Positions 43,491 to 53,085 of a stretch of DNA of 64,000 nucleotides are shown here, piece after piece. This DNA comes from Kaistella polysaccharea (GTDB lineage Bacteria; Bacteroidota; Bacteroidia; Flavobacteriales; Weeksellaceae). The number at the start of each line of letters is the position of its first letter. Position 1 is the stretch's first letter. A program made the translations under genes and the position numbers. The notes under the pieces were generated by a model that had not been told where the DNA came from, ran no database searches, and saw nothing but the letters and a program-made list of their open reading frames with translations. The stretch covers positions 1,364,001-1,428,000 of the forward strand of contig NZ_CP084528.1 in NCBI RefSeq assembly GCF_020410745.1, given 5' to 3'.

Positions 43491-44966
43491 ATGAACCCAA
43501 CAATGATTCAGTTTTTCCATTGGTATTCTGATGGAAATGCGCAGCTTTTTGACCAAATAAAAGATTCAGCTTCTTATTTAAGAGATGTAGGAATTTCTGC
43601 AGTTTGGTTTCCTCCGGCTTACAAAGGTTCAGGTGGAGGCTATTCTGTAGGATATGATCCGTACGATTTGTTTGATTTGGGCGAATTTGATCAGAAAGGA
43701 ACTATTCCGACCAAATATGGGTCGAAAGAACAATATGTAAATGCGTGTAAAGCATTACAGGAAGAAGGAATTTCAGTTATCGTAGATATTGTTTTAAATC
43801 ACAAAGCGGGTGGCGATGAAAAAGAAAAATTTAATGTTGTTAAAGTAAATCCCGAGAATCGCCAACAAAATCTATCCGAACCCTATGAAATAGAATCTTA
43901 CACCAAATTTACTTTTCCCGGGCGCGGTGAGCAATACTCCGATTTTAAATGGAACTTCCAGTGTTTTTCGGGTGTAGATTACGCCGAAGGTCAGGAAGAA
44001 GGAATTTACCAAATTATTCAGGATTATGGCGAAGGTTGGGATGAAATGATTACTGATGAAAAGGGAAATTATGATTATTTGATGTATAATGATATTGAAC
44101 ACCGCAATCCTTTTGTTCGTGAAGAATTAAATTATTGGGGAAAATGGTATCATGATCAGGTTCATTTTGATGGAGTTCGTTTGGATGCGGTGAAACATCA
44201 GTCTCCGGAATTTTATCAGGAATGGTTATATACTTTGCGCGCAAATACAGGAAAAAACATCTTTGCTGTTGGCGAATATTGGGCACCAGGCCACTTGCCC
44301 TTGCTTCAAGAATATATCGATGCGACAGCGGGTTCTATGAGTTTGTTTGATTCTTCCTTACAGCACAATTTCCATCTTGCTTCGTTGTCAGGTTCAGATT
44401 ATGATTTGCGAACTATTTTTGATGAAACCTTAACGAGGGCCAATCCACTTTTGTCGGTAACATTGGTTGATAATCACGATACGCAACCTTTGCAGGAATT
44501 AGAAGCGCCGGTTGAAAAATGGTTCAAGCCATTAGCGTATGCTTTAATATTGCTTCGGAAAGATGGCTACCCGTGTATTTTCTATCCAGATTTATTTGGA
44601 GCTCATTATACTGATAAAGATAAAGCAGGAAACGATCAGGAAATTTTCCTGGATAAAGTGGAAAAAATTGAAGAACTTTTGAAAGCGCGTCAGTATTTTG
44701 CATATGGACCTCAGCGCGACTATTTTGAAGATGCAAACTGCCTTGGCTGGGTTCGTGAAGGTGATGGCGAACATTCAGGATGTGCTGTTGTACTAAGCAA
44801 TAAAGACACGTACACAAAACCCATGGAAATGGGAACCCAATATTCTGGGCAGATTTTTTATGATTTCCTGGGCTGGTTTGAGGAAAAAATAACCATTGAT
44901 GAAAATGGCTGGGGAAATTTTCCCGTTCCTGCCGGAAATGTGTCAGTTTGGGTACCTGAAGATTGA
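43491..44966 (+). CDS. Cytoplasmic alpha-amylase (GH13)
   Basis: This 491-residue glycoside hydrolase cleaves alpha-1,4-glucans. It lacks a signal peptide, so it should act on internal glycogen or maltodextrin. GH13 regions are clear: VIVDIVLNHKAGG, the nucleophile in FDGVRLDAVKH, the acid/base in IFAVGEYWAPG and the third acid in TLVDNHDTQPL. The calcium-site region DYLMYNDIEHRNP and overall length match the GH13_5 bacterial group. No maltose-system genes lie nearby. Confidence 0.92.
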   Translation: MNPTMIQFFHWYSDGNAQLFDQIKDSASYLRDVGISAVWFPPAYKGSGGGYSVGYDPYDLFDLGEFDQKGTIPTKYGSKEQYVNACKALQEEGISVIVDIVLNHKAGGDEKEKFNVVKVNPENRQQNLSEPYEIESYTKFTFPGRGEQYSDFKWNFQCFSGVDYAEGQEEGIYQIIQDYGEGWDEMITDEKGNYDYLMYNDIEHRNPFVREELNYWGKWYHDQVHFDGVRLDAVKHQSPEFYQEWLYTLRANTGKNIFAVGEYWAPGHLPLLQEYIDATAGSMSLFDSSLQHNFHLASLSGSDYDLRTIFDETLTRANPLLSVTLVDNHDTQPLQELEAPVEKWFKPLAYALILLRKDGYPCIFYPDLFGAHYTDKDKAGNDQEIFLDKVEKIEELLKARQYFAYGPQRDYFEDANCLGWVREGDGEHSGCAVVLSNKDTYTKPMEMGTQYSGQIFYDFLGWFEEKITIDENGWGNFPVPAGNVSVWVPED

Positions 44967-45039
44967 TAAAACCTAAAGTTTATGACTAAGCACAGAACAA
45001 TTTAGTATTTCATTAACATACATTCTTTTGCTGAGCAAG

Positions 45040-45047
45040 TATCTTTG
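45040..45047 (+). promoter_or_regulatory. -7 box of the alcohol dehydrogenase gene
   Basis: TATCTTTG followed by CGTAAC lies 21 bases before the ATG at 45069, an exact TAnnTTTG match. Confidence 0.55.
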
Positions 45048-45068
45048 CGTAACTAAAAAATAATATAG

Positions 45069-46127
45069 ATGAGCGACAATAATATTAAAGCATTTGGGGC
45101 AGCTTCGAAAGATGCAGATTTAGAAGAAATGACAATTGACCGAAGAAGTGTAAAACCTACGGACATTGAGATTGATATTTTATACTGCGGCGTTTGTCAC
45201 AGCGATTTACACACTGCACGAAATGATTGGGGTGGCACAAAATATCCTGCTGTTCCGGGCCACGAAATTGTGGGAAGAATTACAAAAATTGGTGAACAAG
45301 TCACCAAATTTAAAGTTGGAGATTTAGCCGGAGTTGGCTGTATGGTGGATTCTTGTCGAGAATGTGAAAGTTGCAAACAGGATTTGGAACAATATTGCCT
45401 GAACGGCTCAACTGGAACTTATAACGGAAATGACAAACATTTAAACCAACAAACTTTCGGTGGTTATTCTGAAAAAGTTATTGTTGATGAAGCCTTTGTT
45501 CTAAAAATCCCTGAGAACCTTGATTTGAAAGCGGTTGCTCCTCTACTTTGTGCGGGCATTACAACATGGTCTCCTTTGAAACACTGGAATGTAAAAGAAG
45601 GCAGTAAGGTCGCGGTTGTAGGTTTAGGCGGTTTGGGTCATATGGCCATAAAACTGGCTAAAGGTTTAGGTGCTGAAGTCACTTTAATTTCCAGAAGTCC
45701 TGATAAAATTCAAGATGGATTAGACCTCGGCGCAGATTCTGTGGTAATTTCTACCTACGAAAATGAAATGAAAGCGGCCGAAGGAAAATTTGATTTGATT
45801 ATTGATACCGTTCCTTATGATCATGATATCAATCCTTATATTTCTACTTTAAATATTAGCGGAACTTTAGTTTTAGTAGGTTTTATCGGTAAAATGGACG
45901 AAGCACTTTTATCGGTTCCATTGGTTTTAGGTCGAAGATCAGTTGCAGGTTCCTTGATTGGTGGAATTAAAGAAACTCAAGAAATGCTGGATTTCTGCGG
46001 TGAACACAATATTTTACCAGAAATTGAAATGATCAACATGCAAGATATTAACGAAGCTTATGAAAGAATGTTGAAAAGCGATGTTCGTTACCGTTTCGTA
46101 ATTGATATGGCTTCCTTAAAAAATTAA
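45069..46127 (+). CDS. Zinc-dependent NAD(P) alcohol dehydrogenase (YahK/CAD-like)
   Basis: This 352-residue medium-chain dehydrogenase has the catalytic zinc cysteine and His in LYCGVCHSDLHTARNDWG, GHEIVGRITKIGEQVTKFK, the structural zinc cluster SCRECESCKQDLEQYC, and the Rossmann loop VVGLGGLGHMAIKLAKGLG. It belongs to the cinnamyl-alcohol dehydrogenase/YahK branch, which reduces a broad range of aldehydes, usually with NADPH. It is monocistronic, with its own promoter and terminator. Confidence 0.9.
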   Translation: MSDNNIKAFGAASKDADLEEMTIDRRSVKPTDIEIDILYCGVCHSDLHTARNDWGGTKYPAVPGHEIVGRITKIGEQVTKFKVGDLAGVGCMVDSCRECESCKQDLEQYCLNGSTGTYNGNDKHLNQQTFGGYSEKVIVDEAFVLKIPENLDLKAVAPLLCAGITTWSPLKHWNVKEGSKVAVVGLGGLGHMAIKLAKGLGAEVTLISRSPDKIQDGLDLGADSVVISTYENEMKAAEGKFDLIIDTVPYDHDINPYISTLNISGTLVLVGFIGKMDEALLSVPLVLGRRSVAGSLIGGIKETQEMLDFCGEHNILPEIEMINMQDINEAYERMLKSDVRYRFVIDMASLKN

Positions 46128-46145
46128 ATTTCATTTAAAAATTAG

Positions 46146-46177
46146 AAAAACCGGTTGAAAATTCAGCCGGATTTTTT
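46146..46177 (+). terminator. Terminator of the alcohol dehydrogenase gene
   Basis: An imperfect stem (AACCGG-TTGAA / TTCA-GCCGGATT) is followed by a T run just after the dehydrogenase gene. Confidence 0.7.
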
Positions 46178-46178
46178 A

Positions 46179-47447
46179 TTATTTTAAAAGAATCTCCTTT
46201 GCTATTTGTTCTGAACCATCAATCGGATTCGATATTTTTAATTTTAAAATATCTGTCACAATTGGATAAACATTTACATTTTGAAATTCCCCAATTTTCT
46301 TGTTTGATTTAAAGGCCGGACCAAATGCGATAAATGTAGCTTTCATTTCAGGAACTTTGTAAGGGTTGTAACCATGCTTACCTAGGGAAGTGTTTTTTCC
46401 TTTTTCCAGAAATATTTTAGGCGCTTTTGGAATCAAAATAATATCACCAATTCGATTATAGCGGTCATCTCTTTGTGCAAAATTTAATTTACGCGGAAAT
46501 CTTTTCGTTAGATAAACTTTATAGTCCGAAGTTCGGTCTTTTTTAAGTTGTCGGAAAACCGATTTAACCTGCGATTTATCTTTCACCACAACACGCAGCA
46601 AGGTTTGAGAATTATAAAAATCGAAGCGGTTTTTATCAAATAATATTTCGGGGATTTCTAAAGGATTTTCCTTGTCTACAGCAATCATTCCGTGATCGGA
46701 CACGAAAATATAGTTTACATTCTGTAACCCTAATTCTTGAACTTTTTCGACCAAATTTCCGACCGCCGTATCTATAAGTTTCACTGCTTTCGCTGTTTCA
46801 TTACTGTCAGGTCCAAATCGGTGGCCGTTAGAATCTACTTCCGGAAAGTATAAACTGATAAAGTGTGGTCTTTTAGCTTCTGGAAGCTGGAGCCACTTGA
46901 TTACTTTCTGAACTTTTTCCTCAGGCGTAAATTTTTCGTGATAATGATAGTAATATGTAGGTCTTGTTCCTCCAGCGTCACTTGCCGAACCTACCCACAT
47001 CATCGATGCAGAAAGCATTCCCTGTTTTTCTGCGAGCCCCCAAAGTGGAGTTCCGCCGTACCAAGTGCCATCTTCAGCAGCTTCTTGTTTACTCATCGCG
47101 TAGAAGTTTTCCCTCTTGTAATCGTAGAAATAATTGTCAATCAATCCGTGATGTGACGGATACAATCCTGTAATTAAACTCCAATGATTGGGAAAAGTAA
47201 TAGACGGAAAACTGGGCAACATCGCTTTTGATGAAACTCCAGATTCTGCAAATTTCAAAAGATTACTCGCCTGGAATTTTTCCGCATAATCCGACCGAAA
47301 ACCGTCCGTCGAAATTAAAATAACGTAGGGTTTATTTTCTGAAATCGGCGTATTCATTCGATCTGCAATCACGACTTGAGCCGTATCGCTTTGCGAAAAA
47401 ACATGGTTAATACATCCGAGCAAAAAGAGAACAAGATACTTTTTCAT
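46179..47447 (-). CDS. ENPP-like alkaline phosphatase-superfamily phosphodiesterase
   Basis: This 422-residue protein has a signal peptide and an alkaline phosphatase-fold domain close to nucleotide pyrophosphatase/phosphodiesterases. VILISTDGFRSDYAEKF holds the first metal Asp, PSFPSITFPNHWSLITG the nucleophilic Thr, YFPEVDSNGHRFGPDS the second metal site, and NYIFVSDHGMIAV the DHGM pair. It should hydrolyse nucleotide or phospholipid phosphodiesters in the periplasm or at the surface. The substrate is not determinable. Confidence 0.88.
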   Translation of the reverse strand: MKKYLVLFLLGCINHVFSQSDTAQVVIADRMNTPISENKPYVILISTDGFRSDYAEKFQASNLLKFAESGVSSKAMLPSFPSITFPNHWSLITGLYPSHHGLIDNYFYDYKRENFYAMSKQEAAEDGTWYGGTPLWGLAEKQGMLSASMMWVGSASDAGGTRPTYYYHYHEKFTPEEKVQKVIKWLQLPEAKRPHFISLYFPEVDSNGHRFGPDSNETAKAVKLIDTAVGNLVEKVQELGLQNVNYIFVSDHGMIAVDKENPLEIPEILFDKNRFDFYNSQTLLRVVVKDKSQVKSVFRQLKKDRTSDYKVYLTKRFPRKLNFAQRDDRYNRIGDIILIPKAPKIFLEKGKNTSLGKHGYNPYKVPEMKATFIAFGPAFKSNKKIGEFQNVNVYPIVTDILKLKISNPIDGSEQIAKEILLK

Positions 47448-47530
47448 AATTTTTAATGAGCTGCAAATTTATTACTTTTTACCACCTAAAGACTCTTAAC
47501 TTTTAGGGAATCGCTAAGAAATTTAAACCC

Positions 47531-47561
47531 AAAAAAACCAGATTTAAATTAATCTGGTTTT
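47531..47561 (-). terminator. Terminator of coaE
   Basis: A 10-bp perfect stem (AAACCAGATT / AATCTGGTTT) with a 6-base loop is followed by T on the minus strand. Confidence 0.8.
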
Positions 47562-47578
47562 CTATCATTTCGAACTGA

Positions 47579-48205
47579 TTACGAGGCGATAATTTCCTCT
47601 AAAGCTTTTTTAGTTTCGTCTTCAAGCTCTTCAAGACCGTCATTGTTGTAAATAACAAAGTCTGCAATTTTCACTTTATCTTTCTCAGGCATTTGTCGCA
47701 ACATTATTGTTTCGACTTCCCGATATGTTTTGTTATCGCGATCCATTACTCTTTTTAATCTGCAGTTGTCATCAGCGGTAACCAATAGGGATTTGTAGCA
47801 GTTTTCGTTTAATTTCAATTCAAACAAAAGAGCTGTTTCTTTAAAAACAAAATCTGTTTTTTGCTGTGAAACCCAGTTTTCAAAATCTAATTTTACGGCC
47901 GGATGAATTAATGAATTGAGTTTCAATAATAGTTCCTCATCTTCAAAAACTAGATCTGCAACATATTTCCGGTCGTATAAACCATTTTCGTCATACGATT
48001 TTTCTCCTAGAAGTTCTTCGATCTGTTGCTGAAGTTGCGGATGATCATTCACAATTGTTTTCGCCCGAATGTCTGAATAATAAACAGGATAACCTGCTTC
48101 TTCAATAAGTTTCGACACCGTTGATTTTCCGGAGCCAATTCCACCGGTTATTCCAATAATTTTTGTACTGTCCCTGGGTTCGGGTTCAGCTTCTTCTTCT
48201 ATCAT
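47579..48205 (-). CDS. coaE: Dephospho-CoA kinase
   Basis: This 208-residue P-loop kinase completes CoA synthesis. It has IIGITGGIGSGKSTVSKLIE, PVYYSDIRAKTIV, LIHPAVKLDFENWVSQ and the lid MDRDNKTYREVETIMLRQM. An acidic N-terminal extension of about 14 residues (MIEEEAEPEPRDST) precedes the P loop; no other in-frame ATG would remove it. It follows the MBL hydrolase by 24 bases on the same strand. Confidence 0.93.
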   Translation of the reverse strand: MIEEEAEPEPRDSTKIIGITGGIGSGKSTVSKLIEEAGYPVYYSDIRAKTIVNDHPQLQQQIEELLGEKSYDENGLYDRKYVADLVFEDEELLLKLNSLIHPAVKLDFENWVSQQKTDFVFKETALLFELKLNENCYKSLLVTADDNCRLKRVMDRDNKTYREVETIMLRQMPEKDKVKIADFVIYNNDGLEELEDETKKALEEIIAS

Positions 48206-48229
48206 AATTTTATTTTAATTTTTCTAATC

Positions 48230-49096
48230 TTAATAACCAAAAACTTCATTCATGCTGAAAGTTTCATCTAACCGAATACCTTTATCCGTCATTTTCAAAC
48301 TCGCCAAATCATTGTGCGCATCGTGCTCAAAAAACAAAAGATATTCATTATCAACACATTGCTTTAGAAACTTTGCCTTTTCTTCCATTGTTAAAAGCGG
48401 ACGCGTATCATAACCCATCACATAAACCTGTGGAATATGCCCAACAGTAGGAATTAAATCTGCCGCGAAAACAATTGTTTTTTCCTGATATTGAATGACT
48501 GGAAGCATTTGCTTTTCGGTATGTCCATCTACAAAAATAACATCCATTTTCAAATCTGGTGCGAAACCGTAATTGCCATTTTGCGGAGTTGGCAAAAAAT
48601 TCAACTGTCCACTTTCCTGCATTGGCAAAATATTCTCTTTCAAAAAACTTGCCTTTTCTCTCGGATTAGGTTCTGTCGCCCATTTCCAATGTTCTTCGTT
48701 CGTCCAGAATTGTGCATTTTTAAAAGCTGGTTGATAACCAGTTCGGTCAGCATTCCACTCGATCGCGCCGCCACAATGGTCAAAATGAAGGTGTGTCAAA
48801 AAAACATCTGTAATATCTTCTTTTATGAAACCATATTTTTTCAGGTTTTTATCCAAAGTATCATCGCCCCAAAGCGAGTAATGACCGAAGAATTTCTCAT
48901 TCTGCTTGTCTCCTAAACCACAATCGATGAGAATCAGTTTTTTACCGTCTTCCACCAAAAGTGAACGCGTTCCCAATTCTATTAAATTATTTTCATCAGC
49001 CGGATTCGTCCGTTGCCAAAGAGATTTCGGCACTACACCAAACATTGCACCACCATCTAATTTAAATTTTCCGCACTGTATAGGATAGAGTTTCAT
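48230..49096 (-). CDS. MBL-fold metallo-hydrolase
   Basis: This 288-residue enzyme has the metallo-beta-lactamase zinc motif VFLTHLHFDHCGGAIEW near residue 100, a later metal His in VDGHTEKQMLPV, VFAADLIPTVGHIP, and FFEHDAHNDLA near the end. The layout resembles the quorum-quenching and alkylsulfatase-type soluble MBL proteins often annotated as AHL-lactonase-like, but the substrate is unknown. I chose ATG 49096 (MKLYPIQCGKFKLDGG); the frame is open to 49147 over repeat-like sequence. Confidence 0.85.
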   Translation of the reverse strand: MKLYPIQCGKFKLDGGAMFGVVPKSLWQRTNPADENNLIELGTRSLLVEDGKKLILIDCGLGDKQNEKFFGHYSLWGDDTLDKNLKKYGFIKEDITDVFLTHLHFDHCGGAIEWNADRTGYQPAFKNAQFWTNEEHWKWATEPNPREKASFLKENILPMQESGQLNFLPTPQNGNYGFAPDLKMDVIFVDGHTEKQMLPVIQYQEKTIVFAADLIPTVGHIPQVYVMGYDTRPLLTMEEKAKFLKQCVDNEYLLFFEHDAHNDLASLKMTDKGIRLDETFSMNEVFGY

Positions 49097-49103
49097 AGGT
49101 AAA

Positions 49104-49118
49104 AATGAATAATTAATA
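49104..49118 (+). repeat. Left inverted repeat of the four-helix-bundle cassette
   Basis: AATGAATAATTAATA matches the reverse complement of 49554-49568 at 14 of 15 positions. Together they flank the four-helix-bundle gene. Confidence 0.45.
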
Positions 49119-49168
49119 TTTAATAAATAATATTGGTTTTTAACCAATTCTTTAATCTGATAGAAAAT

Positions 49169-49540
49169 TTACTGATTCTCTTTTGAAGATTTTAAAATTA
49201 CCGTCATAATTTTTATAATTTCTTCTACATCAAAAAGTAGAGATTCAAATTCCGATTGTTTTATATATTCTGTTTTAAAAAGAAGTTTGAGCCAATATCT
49301 ACTTTCGAAAGCTTCTTTGTAAGAAATTTGAAGTTTAAATATAAATTCTTTTTTGCTAAAAGCAGCAATTCCTTCTTCAATATTTGCTCCAACAGATGTT
49401 GCAGATCGTATTAACTGTTTAGAAATCACCATTTCATTCCTTTGATAATAAAGAATTTTATACAAATTGACTATTCTAACCGAAAAATCAAATGATTTAC
49501 TCCTAATAATATTATCCTTTTCTTGAAAAACATTTTCCAT
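49169..49540 (-). CDS. Four-helix bundle protein (S23/IVP family)
   Basis: This 123-residue helical protein belongs to the family first found inside 23S rRNA intervening sequences. It has DFSVRIVNLYKILYYQRNEM, the conserved QLIRSATSVGANIEEGIAA, and KLQISYKEAFESRYWLKLLF. Members also include the Avd accessory protein fold of diversity-generating retroelements. No reverse transcriptase or rRNA is near. It sits in a 465-base segment bounded by inverted repeats between an MBL gene and ruvB, suggesting a mobile or recently acquired unit. Confidence 0.88.
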   Translation of the reverse strand: MENVFQEKDNIIRSKSFDFSVRIVNLYKILYYQRNEMVISKQLIRSATSVGANIEEGIAAFSKKEFIFKLQISYKEAFESRYWLKLLFKTEYIKQSEFESLLFDVEEIIKIMTVILKSSKENQ

Positions 49541-49553
49541 CTCAGATATTCAT

Positions 49554-49568
49554 TATTAATTTTTCATT
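49554..49568 (-). repeat. Right inverted repeat of the four-helix-bundle cassette
   Basis: On the minus strand it reads AATGAAAAATTAATA, 14 of 15 identical to 49104-49118. The sequence is AT-rich, so weak selection or chance must be considered. Confidence 0.45.
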
Positions 49569-49573
49569 ATTAA

Positions 49574-50596
49574 CTAGAAGAGTTCATCTGGTCTTCTCGG
49601 AATCGTAATCTGCAAATGTTTATACGCCTTTTCGGTCACTTCTCTTCCTCTTGGAGTTCGAATAATAAAACCTTCCTGAATCAAAAACGGTTCATAAACC
49701 TCTTCCAAAGTTTCCGGGTTTTCACCAATCGAAGTTGCCAAGGCAGAAATTCCCACTGGTTTCCCACGGAAATTTTCGATCATGACGCGCATTATTCGAT
49801 TGTCCATATCATCGAGTCCAAATTCATCAACATTTAAGGAGTTCAACGCAAATTTTGTAATATTAATTTCAATTTCCCCATTTCCTTTGATCTCAGCAAA
49901 ATCTCGAACTCTTCGCAACAATGCATTTGCAATTCTAGGCGTTCCACGACTTCTTCTCGCAATTTCCAAAGCTGCATCTTCATAGATTTTGACATCCAGA
50001 ACACGCGCACTTCTTTCAATGATCATTGATAAAAGTTCGATCGTATAATATTCTAAACGTGACTGAATTCCGAATCTCGCCAACATTGGTTTGGTTAGCA
50101 TTCCACTTCTGGTCGTTGCTCCAACCAAGGTAAAAGGATTTAAGCCAATCTGAACACTTCTCGCATTCGGCCCACTTTCCAGCATGATGTCAATCTTATA
50201 ATCTTCCATCGCGGAGTATAAATATTCTTCTACAATCGGTGAAAGTCTGTGAATTTCATCGATAAATAAAACATCATTTTCTTCTAAATTCGTGAGTAAG
50301 CCGGCTAAACTTCCAGGTTTATCCAAAACAGGTCCCGAAGTTATTTTGCAGCCAACACCCAATTCATTAGCGATAATATGGGCTAATGTCGTTTTTCCCA
50401 AACCGGGTGGACCGTGTAAAAGGACGTGATCCAAAGCGCCATTCCGATTTTTTGCTGCTGCTACAAACACTTCTAAATTATCCAAAGTCTTGCGCTGTCC
50501 GGCAAAATCCTGAAAACTCTGCGGACGGATTTTCTCTTCTAAAATCAATTCATCCTCAGAAAAATTTTCTTGATCAGGATGCAAAAAGTCGGGCAT
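49574..50596 (-). CDS. ruvB: Holliday junction branch migration helicase RuvB
   Basis: This 340-residue AAA+ motor drives RuvA-bound Holliday junctions. It has [19 protein letters not shown], Walker [21 protein letters not shown], Walker [19 protein letters not shown], sensor [15 protein letters not shown] and the C-terminal winged helix [20 protein letters not shown]. Length is normal. No ruvA or ruvC is in the window. Confidence 0.96.
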   Translation of the reverse strand: MPDFLHPDQENFSEDELILEEKIRPQSFQDFAGQRKTLDNLEVFVAAAKNRNGALDHVLLHGPPGLGKTTLAHIIANELGVGCKITSGPVLDKPGSLAGLLTNLEENDVLFIDEIHRLSPIVEEYLYSAMEDYKIDIMLESGPNARSVQIGLNPFTLVGATTRSGMLTKPMLARFGIQSRLEYYTIELLSMIIERSARVLDVKIYEDAALEIARRSRGTPRIANALLRRVRDFAEIKGNGEIEINITKFALNSLNVDEFGLDDMDNRIMRVMIENFRGKPVGISALATSIGENPETLEEVYEPFLIQEGFIIRTPRGREVTEKAYKHLQITIPRRPDELF

Positions 50597-50704
50597 TTTT
50601 AATTAAAATTTGTTGAAATCAAAGGTAAGTTTTTTTAGCAACTTTAAATTTATTTAAAAAAAGACAATGCAATTTCAACCTAAATACATCTTATTTTAAT
50701 TCCG

Positions 50705-50735
50705 TTGCGCCTTTATATTTTAATAATTAAATTTA
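50705..50735 (+). promoter_or_regulatory. Promoter of hutI
   Basis: TTG (50705-50707), 20 bases of spacer and TAAATTTA (50728-50735) fit the Bacteroidota pattern with one mismatch in the -7 box. The ATG follows 16 bases later. Confidence 0.5.
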
Positions 50736-50751
50736 CAGAAAGTATTTTTCT

Positions 50752-51981
50752 ATGAAATTAATCGGTCCTTTTACACAAATTGTAACGCTTGCAAACTTGC
50801 CTTTGCGTGGAAAACTTTCGGATGACAAACTCGAAATTATCAATGACGGTGGAATTTTAATTAAAGATGGAAAAATAGAAAACACTGGTTCTTTTTATGA
50901 TTTAAAAGAACAATTTCCAACTATAGAAATCGAAACTATTGAAGGTGAACAAATATGCTTGCCGGCTTTTACAGATTCTCACACGCATATTTGTTTTAGT
51001 GGAAACCGTGCCAATGATTTTGCGATGCGAAATGCAGGAAAAACTTATTTGGAAATCGCAGAAAGTGGCGGTGGAATCTGGAGTTCCGTTCAACATACCA
51101 GAACTGCGAGCGAAGAAGAATTATTAAAAACGACTTTAGAAAGAATTAATTTTCTGATATCACAAGGAATTACGACGATTGAAATAAAATCCGGTTATGG
51201 TTTAGATGTTGAAAGTGAACTGAAAATGTTGCGCGTTGTTAAAAAAGCACAAACTTTTACGAAAGCGACTTTAGTTCCGACTTGTCTTTCAGCCCATTTA
51301 AAACCCAGAGATTTTGAAGGAAGCTCGCAGGAATATTTACAATATATTTTAGACGAAATTTTACCCAAAGTAAAAGAAGAAAATCTCGCAAAAAGAGTTG
51401 ATATTTTTATTGAAAAATCTGCATTTCTTCCAGAAGAAAGTAAAGTGTTTTTATTAAAAGCAAAAGAATTAGGTTTTGAAATTACCGTTCACGCCGATCA
51501 ATTTACTTCCGGAAGTTCCAGAATTGCCGTTGAAGTTGGTGCAAAATCTGCGGATCATTTGGAAGCAACTATTGATGAAGATATCAAGTTTTTAGCAAAA
51601 TCAGAAACAGTCGCAACTGCACTTCCGGGAGCGAGTTTAGGTTTGGGTGAAAAATTTACGCCGGCACGTAAAATTTTAGATGCGGGTGGAATTTTAGCGA
51701 TTGCGTCTGATTGGAATCCTGGTTCTGCACCGATGGGAAATTTGATTACTCAAGCGAGTATTTTAGCGACTTTTGAAAAATTATCAACGGCGGAAGTTTT
51801 GGCGGGAATTAGTTTCCGTTCGGCTTTTGCTTTGAATTTTGAAGACCGCGGAACTTTAGAAAAAGGAAAAAAAGCAGATTTTGTTACTTTTAAAAATGAT
51901 AATTTCCAGAATGTTCTTTATCACCAGGGAAGTTTAAAAGCGGAAGCTGTTTATATTGATGGCGAAAAACAAACATTATGA
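50752..51981 (+). CDS. hutI: Imidazolonepropionase
   Basis: This 409-residue amidohydrolase opens imidazolone-5-propionate to formiminoglutamate in histidine degradation. It has the metal-binding FTDSHTHICFSGNRANDFAM, the pathway-typical TYLEIAESGGGIWSSVQHTR, FEITVHADQFTSGSSRIA, and ASDWNPGSAPMGNL with a late metal Asp. No hutH, hutU or hutG is beside it. Its stop overlaps the start of the DUF695 gene by 4 bases. Confidence 0.94.
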   Translation: MKLIGPFTQIVTLANLPLRGKLSDDKLEIINDGGILIKDGKIENTGSFYDLKEQFPTIEIETIEGEQICLPAFTDSHTHICFSGNRANDFAMRNAGKTYLEIAESGGGIWSSVQHTRTASEEELLKTTLERINFLISQGITTIEIKSGYGLDVESELKMLRVVKKAQTFTKATLVPTCLSAHLKPRDFEGSSQEYLQYILDEILPKVKEENLAKRVDIFIEKSAFLPEESKVFLLKAKELGFEITVHADQFTSGSSRIAVEVGAKSADHLEATIDEDIKFLAKSETVATALPGASLGLGEKFTPARKILDAGGILAIASDWNPGSAPMGNLITQASILATFEKLSTAEVLAGISFRSAFALNFEDRGTLEKGKKADFVTFKNDNFQNVLYHQGSLKAEAVYIDGEKQTL

Positions 51982-53051
51982 CAGAAAAAATAGAAGAGAA
52001 TACTTCCTCTTATCAAGAATTTTGGAACTGGTTTAAAAGCAAGGAAAAATCTTTCTTCAATGCAGTAAAAGAGCGCCAAAACATTGAAAAAAGTTTTTTA
52101 GATATTGTTCTGCCTAAATTGAAAGAAGTGAATGAGAATTTCTTCATTCTCGTGGGAATGCCTGATAATTCTATAGCAGAACTTATTGTAACCGTTGATG
52201 GAAATATTAAAGATATTGTTTACGCCGAAGAACTCATCGAAGCAGCACCTAAGTTTGAAAATTGGAAATTTACAGCACTTAAACCTGAGTTAGATATAAA
52301 TGATGTAGAAATTAGAATGGATGACTATATTTTCAGCAAAGAAAATATTTATTTCTACTCTAATGACGACGTTGATTATCCGGATGAAATAGATTTAGTA
52401 TTCGTACATGAGGACCTGAATGATCAAAATGAAAATGAACTGATCAGTGGAACTTATCTCTTTATCGATAACTATTAAGGCGAATTAAATTTTGTTACTC
52501 AAATCGACAACTTTAGAATTACGGGTAAAAATGAGGCGGAAGAAGAATTAATTCCAATTGAGAAACTAAAAGATTTTTTGAGCTGGCGCAAAACAGAATT
52601 TACGGAAAAATACGAAGCTGCAAAAATTGAAACCACTGAAGATTCCTATTCATTATTAGAAGGAACTTTGGAAAATGGATTTCCCATGCTCGCTACCGTT
52701 AATGTCGATTTATTGCAATGGAATCAAAAAGCCTCGCATCCCTGGATTTCGGTTTTAAGAATTAAATATCACGGTGATGAAGACAATGGTTTTCCAGACG
52801 ATAAAGATTATGACCTTTTTAATTTAATTGAAGATGAAATGATGCTTGAACTAAACACAGAAGAAGGAAACTTAAATCTTGGTCGGGAAACTGCCGACAA
52901 TGTTCGAGAAATTTATTTCGTCAGCAAAGACTTCAGAAAGATTTCAAAAGTTCTGGCAGAAACGGTGCAGAAATATCCAGACTACGAAATGACGTTTGAT
53001 ATCTATAAGGATAAGTATTGGCAGTCATTTGAACGGTACGGAATTCATTAA
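51978..53051 (+). pseudogene. DUF695-like gene split by one in-frame TAA
   Basis: One frame of 358 codons runs from ATG 51978 to the stop at 53051, interrupted only by TAA at 52476-52478. The first part (166 residues) has ELIVTVDGNIKDIVYAEELI and NWKFTALKPELDINDV. The second has DSYSLLEGTLENGFPMLATV, PWISVLRIKYHGDEDNGFP and NLIEDEMMLELNTEEG. Both look like parts of one DUF695-type protein of unknown function. Coding character continues across the stop (GELNFVTQIDNFRITG), so this is a recent nonsense change, a sequencing error or read-through. A TTG at 52578 could start a separate 157-residue product. Confidence 0.7.
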
Positions 53052-53085
53052 AAATCTTTACCTTTAAAACTTAAAATTTACAGCA

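Noticed and set aside
49169-49540. Accessory protein of a diversity-generating retroelement
   Set aside because: No reverse transcriptase, template repeat or variable target gene is in the window; the S23/IVP assignment is enough.
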